A stretch of 64,000 nt of DNA from Pseudomonas sp. RGM2987 (lineage in GTDB: Bacteria; Pseudomonadota; Gammaproteobacteria; Pseudomonadales; Pseudomonadaceae), in NCBI RefSeq assembly GCF_022952855.1, contig NZ_JALJDX010000217.1, positions 82,569-146,568 of the forward strand, written 5' to 3'. A program made the position numbers and the translations under genes. Positions 59,302 through 64,000 of this stretch are shown piece after piece; position 1 is the first letter of the stretch, and the number at the start of each line of letters is the position of its first letter. The notes under the pieces are model-generated. The model was not told the origin of the DNA and did no database searches. It worked only from the letters and a program-made list of their open reading frames with translations.

Positions 59302-59552
59302 TCGCGAGCAAGCTCGCTCCCACAAGGGATCGATGGTGAACTCAGATTTTGCAAACACCCGAGCCCTACTGTGGGAGCGGGCTTGCTCGCGAAAGCGGTG
59401 GTTCAGTTAGTATCGATTAACCTGACACACTGTCTTCGCGAGCAAGCCCGCTCCCACAAAGGATCGGGGGTGAATCCAGATCCTCAGGCAACCGACAACC
59501 GCTGTGGGACCGAGCCTGCTCGCGATAGCGGTATTCGATTCACCCCCGATCC
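59302..59552. repeat. REP mosaic, family B, four arms plus a 16-bp inverted repeat
   Basis: Four copies of the family B arm lie at 59302-59324, 59370-59392, 59436-59458 and 59503-59525, alternating in orientation (GTGGGAGCGGGCTTGCTCGC and its complement). A perfect 16-base inverted repeat, GGATCGGGGGTGAATC (59461-59476) and its complement (59537-59552), flanks the fourth arm. The mosaic fills the gap between lipA and the convergent lipoprotein gene. Confidence 0.88.
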
Positions 59553-59559
59553 ATCAGGA

Positions 59560-59784
59560 TCAATCTTCCTTGCGAATCGTCGCCACATCATCGGCGCGGA
59601 CCCGCACTTGCTTGCCAGAGATGTCTTCGAACTCATAGAAGCCGTCTTTGGTCCGGGTATTGGGCGTGTCCTTGGTCAAATACTGGGTGCCGTTCTGCAA
59701 AGTCACGACCGTAGGGGACGCGCAGCCGGCCAGCGCAAGGATTGCCACGGCGACCAGGGGCAGGCCCAGAAACCTGATGTTCAT
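59560..59784 (-). CDS. YgdI/YgdR-type small lipoprotein
   Basis: The 74-residue protein starts NIRFLGLPLVAVAILALAGCASP, a lipoprotein signal with the lipobox LAGC (cysteine at about residue 21). The mature part, VVTLQNGTQYLTKDTPNTRTKDGFYEFED followed by ISGKQVRVRADDVATIRKED, is the YgdI/YgdR SH3-like domain. The ATG at 59784 is chosen over 59790 because GAGAGG then sits at a proper distance. It is attached to a membrane facing the periplasm; its function is not established. Confidence 0.9.
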   Translation of the reverse strand: MNIRFLGLPLVAVAILALAGCASPTVVTLQNGTQYLTKDTPNTRTKDGFYEFEDISGKQVRVRADDVATIRKED

Positions 59785-60008
59785 AACCATAACCTCTCAA
59801 AATCAAAGGACACGGACCGGCTGATTCGATCGCGCCATCACGTTAGTCAACCGCCATTTGTCTCGCTTGCTGTAGGAAAGTTCATCGCTGGCAGAAGGAT
59901 TTCATCCTGTAAATATAGGAGACCGTTCATCTTCTACAGTTGCCTGGGCTGTTCGTAGCTGATATCTGTACGCATAACCAGTATTCCAGCATCCGTGGCG
60001 CTTCTTTC

Positions 60009-61661
60009 GTGACAGCCAATCCCCTCGACGATCCGTTTTATTACCTGAACAACTTCCAGCGGGTACTCGCCTGGCTGTCTCAACGCTATGCCGATGTACT
60101 CAGCAGCGAAGAGCAGCGCTTCATCGAGGATTTCTCCGCGTTGCCGCGCGGGTCCCAGGGGTTGCTGGTGCGGATGGTCATGCGCAAGGGGCTGCGTTTT
60201 CGCCACGGCAAGCTCAACTACGGGGAAATTGGCGACATCGGCAGCGCCGTCGCACCGTTGCTGGCCCTGGGTTGGGTTGATGAGCAGGCGCCCCTGGGGC
60301 TGGTCGAGCTGTTCGAAGTGCTGCTCAAAGCCGAAATCCTGTCCTGCCTGGGCCACCTGATCGAACAGCCCAAGGCCAGGAAGACCGAGTGGCTCCAGGC
60401 CCTGGAAGGCCATTTCAGCCAACCTCAAACGTTTCGCGACTGGTGCCCGCAGCTTGAAGACCGGCTGTACAGCCTGACGGTCATGCCGCTGTGTGATCGG
60501 CTACGGTTGCTGTTCTTTGGCAATCTCTACCAGGACTGGTCGGAGTTCGTGCTCGCGGATCTCGGCATCTTCACCTACGAAACCGTTGAATTCAGCGCCG
60601 AGTCCCGCGGCTTGCGCAGCCGCCAGGACGTCGATGCCTGCCTGTTCCTCCACGACTGCCAGCAGCGCTTCGAAGCGGGCGAGGCCCTTGAAGAGGTCGT
60701 TGCCCAGGTCAACGGCTTGACCCTCGACAATCCGTGGCTGGAGCGGCGTCGCGGCAAGTTGCTGTTCCAGATTGGCCAGCACGGTGAGCGCATCGGCGAC
60801 TTCGCCCTGGCCTTGTGTATCTATCGCGATTGCACCTACCCCGGAGCCCGGCTGCGGATGATTCGCGTGCTGGAGCGCATCGGTGAATACGCATTGGCCC
60901 TCGAGCTGGGCGAAACCGCCGCACAGGCGCCGCAAAATGCCGCCGAGGCCCAGGCGTTGTTCAGGATCGTCCCCAGGCTGCGGCGTAAACTCGGCGGGCC
61001 GCCGGTGCCGCGCAGCCTGGCGCGGGAAGTCGAGCGGCTGGACCTGCATCTGCCCAGGATCGATCCGACGCTGTCGGTGGAGTATCACGTCCAGGCCCAC
61101 CTGCACGATGACGCCGCGCCGGTGCATTACGTCGAGAACAGCCTGATCAACTCGCTGTTCGGCCTGTTGTGCTGGCCGGCGATATTCGCGCCGTTGCCGG
61201 GGGCGTTCTTCCACCCGTTCCAGCGCGGCCCGGTAGATTTGCTCAATGAAGATTTCCACGAGCGTCGCGCCGAGCTGTTCGCCGCCTGTTTTGCCGAGCT
61301 GGACGATGGCCGTTATCGCCAGACCATCCTGCGACGCTATGCCGAGAAATGGGGCGTGCAGTCGCCTTTCGTGTTCTGGGGCGCGCTGTCCGGGGAGCTG
61401 TTGGAGCAAGCCCTCGATTGCCTACCCCCCGAGCACCTCAGGCACTGGTTCCTGCGTCTGTTGCTGGACATCAAGGCCAACCGCGCCGGCATGCCGGACC
61501 TGATCCAGTTCTGGCCGCAGCGCAAGGCCTATCGGATGATCGAGGTCAAAGGCCCCGGTGATCGCCTGCAAGACAACCAGCTGCGCTGGTTGGAGTTCTG
61601 CCACGAACACCAGATGCCGGTTGCGGTGTGCTACGTGCAATGGGCGGAGCAGGGCGCGTGA
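60009..61661 (+). CDS. fan1: FAN1-type structure-specific nuclease (VRR-NUC domain)
   Basis: The 550-residue protein is the bacterial FAN1 homologue. TANPLDDPFYYLNNFQRVL opens the N-terminal domain, a helical SAP-like/TPR region spans about residues 100-370, and the VRR-NUC nuclease occupies the C-terminus. Catalytic residues are D497 in GMPDLIQFWP and E512/K514 in MIEVKGPGDRLQDNQLRWL. ENSLINSLFGLLCW carries the preceding glutamate. FAN1 cuts 5' flaps and unhooks interstrand crosslinks; a Pseudomonas enzyme has been characterised structurally. GTG 60009 is the likeliest start, because residues upstream are not family-like, though the ribosome site is weak. The stop overlaps the next start (GTGA). 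Confidence 0.92.
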   Translation: MTANPLDDPFYYLNNFQRVLAWLSQRYADVLSSEEQRFIEDFSALPRGSQGLLVRMVMRKGLRFRHGKLNYGEIGDIGSAVAPLLALGWVDEQAPLGLVELFEVLLKAEILSCLGHLIEQPKARKTEWLQALEGHFSQPQTFRDWCPQLEDRLYSLTVMPLCDRLRLLFFGNLYQDWSEFVLADLGIFTYETVEFSAESRGLRSRQDVDACLFLHDCQQRFEAGEALEEVVAQVNGLTLDNPWLERRRGKLLFQIGQHGERIGDFALALCIYRDCTYPGARLRMIRVLERIGEYALALELGETAAQAPQNAAEAQALFRIVPRLRRKLGGPPVPRSLAREVERLDLHLPRIDPTLSVEYHVQAHLHDDAAPVHYVENSLINSLFGLLCWPAIFAPLPGAFFHPFQRGPVDLLNEDFHERRAELFAACFAELDDGRYRQTILRRYAEKWGVQSPFVFWGALSGELLEQALDCLPPEHLRHWFLRLLLDIKANRAGMPDLIQFWPQRKAYRMIEVKGPGDRLQDNQLRWLEFCHEHQMPVAVCYVQWAEQGA

Positions 61662-63997
61662 ACCCGCCGCCGAGCTACAGCATCGCGGTGCGCGCATTGT
61701 GTGAATTCACCGCCAAGGTCGGCGACCTGGACCTGCGCTTTACCCCATCGCCCACGGCCTTGGAAGGCATCGCCGGGCATCGCACCGTGGCCTCACGCCG
61801 CAGCGAGGGTTACCAGGCCGAGGTCAGCCTCGAAGGCTGCTACCAGAGCCTGAAGGTCAAAGGTCGGGCCGACGGCTACGATCCAACCGGCAATCGCCTG
61901 GAAGAAGTGAAGACCTACCGTGGTGACCTGAGCAAGCAGCCAGCCAATCACCGCCAGTTGCATTGGGCCCAGGCGAAAATCTATGGCTGGCTGATGTGCA
62001 GTTCGCTGCAACTGCCGCGCATCGACGTGGCCCTGGTGTATTTCGACATCGTCAGTGAAAAGGAAACCTGCCTGACGCAAAGCTTCGAGGCGACGCAGCT
62101 CCAGGCCTTCTTTGAAGCGCAGTGCGCGCTGTTCCTGGCCTGGGCCGAACAGGAATTGGCCCATCGACAGGCGCGCAATTGCGGCGCACAGGCCCTGGCG
62201 TTTCCCCATGCCGGCTTCCGGACAGGGCAGCGGCACCTGGCCGAGTCGGTGTTCAAGGCCGTCAGCACTGGCCGTTGCCTGATGGCGCAGGCGCCCACCG
62301 GGATAGGCAAGACCATCGGCACCCTGTTCCCGATGCTCAAGGCCCTGGCGCCGCAGCAGTTGGACAAGGTGTACTTCCTCACCGCGAAGAGTCCGGGGCG
62401 CAAACTGGCACTGGATGCGGCCCAGGTGATCAGCCACAGCGCGCCGTCGATGCCATTGCGTGTGCTGGAAATGATCGCCCGGGACAAGGCTTGCGAGCAC
62501 CCGGACAAAGCCTGTCACGGCGAGTCCTGCCCGCTGGCTCGCGGTTTTTACGATCGCCTTCCGGCAGCCCGGGCCGCTGCGAGCCAGGTTACCTTGCTCG
62601 ATCAGGCGGCGCTGCGGGATATAGCCCTGGAGCATCAGATCTGCCCGTATTACCTCAGCCAGGAAATGGCCCGCTGGGCCGATGTGGTGGTGGCCGACTA
62701 CAACTATTATTTTGACTTCAGTGCCTTGCTCTTTGGGCTGGCCCAGGCCAATGGCTGGAGCGTCGCGACCCTGGTAGACGAAGCCCACAACCTAGTGGAG
62801 CGCGGCCGGCAGATGTACAGCGCGACCCTCGATCAGGCGACGCTGGCGGCGGTACGAAAAACCGCTCCCGAGGCGTTGAAGAAAAGCCTGGAACGGCTCA
62901 ATCGCCAGTGGAACGCCTTGCATGCGGCGCAAATCCCAGCCTACCAGGCGTACGACAAACCGCCGGAAAAACTGCTCCAGGCCATGGCGAGCTGCACCAC
63001 GGCCATCGGCGATTACCTCAATGATCATCCCCAAGGGCTGGACAGCGGCTTACAAGGATTTTACTTCGAGGCCCTGCAGTTTGGCCGGGTGGCGGAGTCC
63101 TTCGACGACAACTTCCTGTTCGACATCCACAAGCGCGAGCTTGGTCGCCAACGCCGCCTGTCGACGCTGTGCCTGCGCAACGTGGTGCCGGCCGGGTTCC
63201 TGCGGCCGCGGTTGAAGGCAGCCCGCAGCAGCGTATTGTTTTCTGCGACCCTGAGCCCCCGACACTATTACGCCGACCTGCTGGGTACGCCGGCGGATAC
63301 GGTGTGGATCGATGTCGAGTCGCCGTTCAAGCCCGAGCAACTGGACGTACAGATCGTCAGCCGGATCTCCACGCGTTTTGCCCACCGCCAGGCGTCCCTG
63401 GAGCCGATTGTCGACTTGATGGCTCATCAGTTCGGCGAGCGACCGGGCAACTACCTGGCGTTCTTCAGCAGCTTCGATTATTTGCAGCAGGTCGCCGGGC
63501 TGTTCGCCGAGCGCTACCCGGCGATTGCCATCTGGTCGCAATCACGGGGCATGGGCGAAGCGCCGCGACGGGCGTTTCTCGAACGGTTCATGGAGCACAG
63601 CCAGGGCATCGGCTTTGCGGTACTGGGCGGCGCGTTCGGCGAAGGCATCGATTTACCGGGTTCACGGCTGATCGGTGCGTTCATCGCCACCCTGGGTCTG
63701 GCGCAATTCAACCCGGTCAATGAGCAGATGAAACAGCGCATGGCGGCGATTTTCGGTGATGGCTACGATTACACCTACCTGTACCCCGGCTTGCAGAAGG
63801 TGGTACAGGCTGCCGGACGGGTGATCCGCACCCAGCAGGATCGTGGGGTTGTGATGCTGATCGATGACCGGTTTGCCGAAGCCCGGGTGCAGCACTTGTT
63901 GCCGCGTTGGTGGTCAGTCAATCAAGAGGGATACAGAACCTGTGGGAGCGGGCTTGCTCGCGAAAGCGTCGGCACATCCGATATCGCCGTAAGCTGA
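61658..63997 (+). CDS. Iron-sulfur XPD/DinG-type helicase with N-terminal PD-(D/E)xK nuclease domain
   Basis: The 779-residue protein has two parts. Residues about 1-170 resemble a Cas4/RecB-type nuclease: a KGRADGYD block with D72, LEEVKTYRGD with E83 and K85, and QLHWAQAKIYGWLM. Then comes an XPD-like helicase with Walker A APTGIGKTIG (K218), four cluster cysteines C279, C286, C291 and C329, the DEAH box VDEAHNLVERG (D374) and the C-terminal GEGIDLPGSRLIGAF and VQAAGRVIRTQQDRG. GTG 61658 overlaps the FAN1 stop, so the two are coupled. The last roughly 19 residues (from TCGSGLARESVG) translate a REP element and are probably an acquired tail. Confidence 0.92.
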   Translation: MNPPPSYSIAVRALCEFTAKVGDLDLRFTPSPTALEGIAGHRTVASRRSEGYQAEVSLEGCYQSLKVKGRADGYDPTGNRLEEVKTYRGDLSKQPANHRQLHWAQAKIYGWLMCSSLQLPRIDVALVYFDIVSEKETCLTQSFEATQLQAFFEAQCALFLAWAEQELAHRQARNCGAQALAFPHAGFRTGQRHLAESVFKAVSTGRCLMAQAPTGIGKTIGTLFPMLKALAPQQLDKVYFLTAKSPGRKLALDAAQVISHSAPSMPLRVLEMIARDKACEHPDKACHGESCPLARGFYDRLPAARAAASQVTLLDQAALRDIALEHQICPYYLSQEMARWADVVVADYNYYFDFSALLFGLAQANGWSVATLVDEAHNLVERGRQMYSATLDQATLAAVRKTAPEALKKSLERLNRQWNALHAAQIPAYQAYDKPPEKLLQAMASCTTAIGDYLNDHPQGLDSGLQGFYFEALQFGRVAESFDDNFLFDIHKRELGRQRRLSTLCLRNVVPAGFLRPRLKAARSSVLFSATLSPRHYYADLLGTPADTVWIDVESPFKPEQLDVQIVSRISTRFAHRQASLEPIVDLMAHQFGERPGNYLAFFSSFDYLQQVAGLFAERYPAIAIWSQSRGMGEAPRRAFLERFMEHSQGIGFAVLGGAFGEGIDLPGSRLIGAFIATLGLAQFNPVNEQMKQRMAAIFGDGYDYTYLYPGLQKVVQAAGRVIRTQQDRGVVMLIDDRFAEARVQHLLPRWWSVNQEGYRTCGSGLARESVGTSDIAVS
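63941..63963. repeat. REP arm, family B, inside the helicase 3' end
   Basis: TGTGGGAGCGGGCTTGCTCG (plus CGA) is one family B arm. It is read in frame as part of TCGSGLARES in the helicase C-terminus, so the REP element has extended the coding sequence. The partner arm, if any, lies beyond the window. Confidence 0.85.
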
Positions 63998-64000
63998 CAC

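Noticed and set aside
1..64000. CRISPR arrays, rRNA and tRNA genes
   Set aside because: No regularly spaced identical short repeats with unique spacers were seen; repeated palindromes are dispersed REP elements. No tRNA T-loop/anticodon pattern or rRNA sequence was recognised.

Overview
The window looks like chromosomal DNA of a fluorescent Pseudomonas (P. fluorescens group). The reasons are the gene content (an aprA-inh-aprDEF-autotransporter-lipA exoenzyme operon, a DUF1652 protein, a Pgm, a bacterial FAN1), GC-rich coding sequence, and two families of palindromic REP-type repeats typical of this group. I see no rRNA, tRNA, CRISPR array or intact insertion sequence.

Region 1 (1-2338) is a worn accessory stretch on the minus strand. 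It holds a nucleotidyltransferase-like gene flanked by 22-bp direct repeats, a CmcJ/NvfI-type oxidoreductase, and the remains of a short-chain dehydrogenase carrying a 36-bp tandem duplication.

Region 2 (2354-24474) is a 22-kb block that looks devoted to scavenging organic sulfur. It has four DszA/NtaA/SnaA-type flavin monooxygenases. Two long operons surround them: one with SsuA/NMT1-type binding proteins, permease, ATPase and a BisC-like molybdoenzyme, and one with a class II aldolase, a binding protein, a TonB-dependent receptor and a complete Dpp-type ABC importer. Near its end sits the 3' stub of a lost porin gene.

Region 3 (24654-34971) is a mosaic of small modules. These are a HipBA-type pair with a promoter/operator, a divergent SDR/TetR pair with two matching operators, a D-tartrate module (tarD, dctA, LysR), an integrase fragment with nearby repeated motifs, a secreted protein of unknown function, and a LysR/MDR-dehydrogenase pair. 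The SDR/TetR and tartrate modules abut without any gap.

Region 4 (35608-47016) holds an unrecognised 498-residue protein followed by a MocR-type regulator, then pgm, a pirin, a UvrD-like helicase with an unusual glycine-every-fourth-residue segment, a DUF1652 protein, and a divergent MFS/LysR pair.

Region 5 (47341-59293) is the secreted-enzyme operon: serralysin AprA, its inhibitor, the type I exporter AprDEF, a subtilase autotransporter and the family I.3 lipase LipA. AprA and LipA carry RTX repeats and probably leave through AprDEF, whereas the autotransporter carries its own beta barrel. REP elements sit in three of the operon's gaps.

Region 6 (59302-63997) contains a REP mosaic, a small YgdI/YgdR-type lipoprotein, and a translationally coupled pair: FAN1 nuclease and an iron-sulfur XPD/DinG-type helicase with an N-terminal PD-(D/E)xK nuclease domain. 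This looks like a two-gene DNA-crosslink repair cassette.
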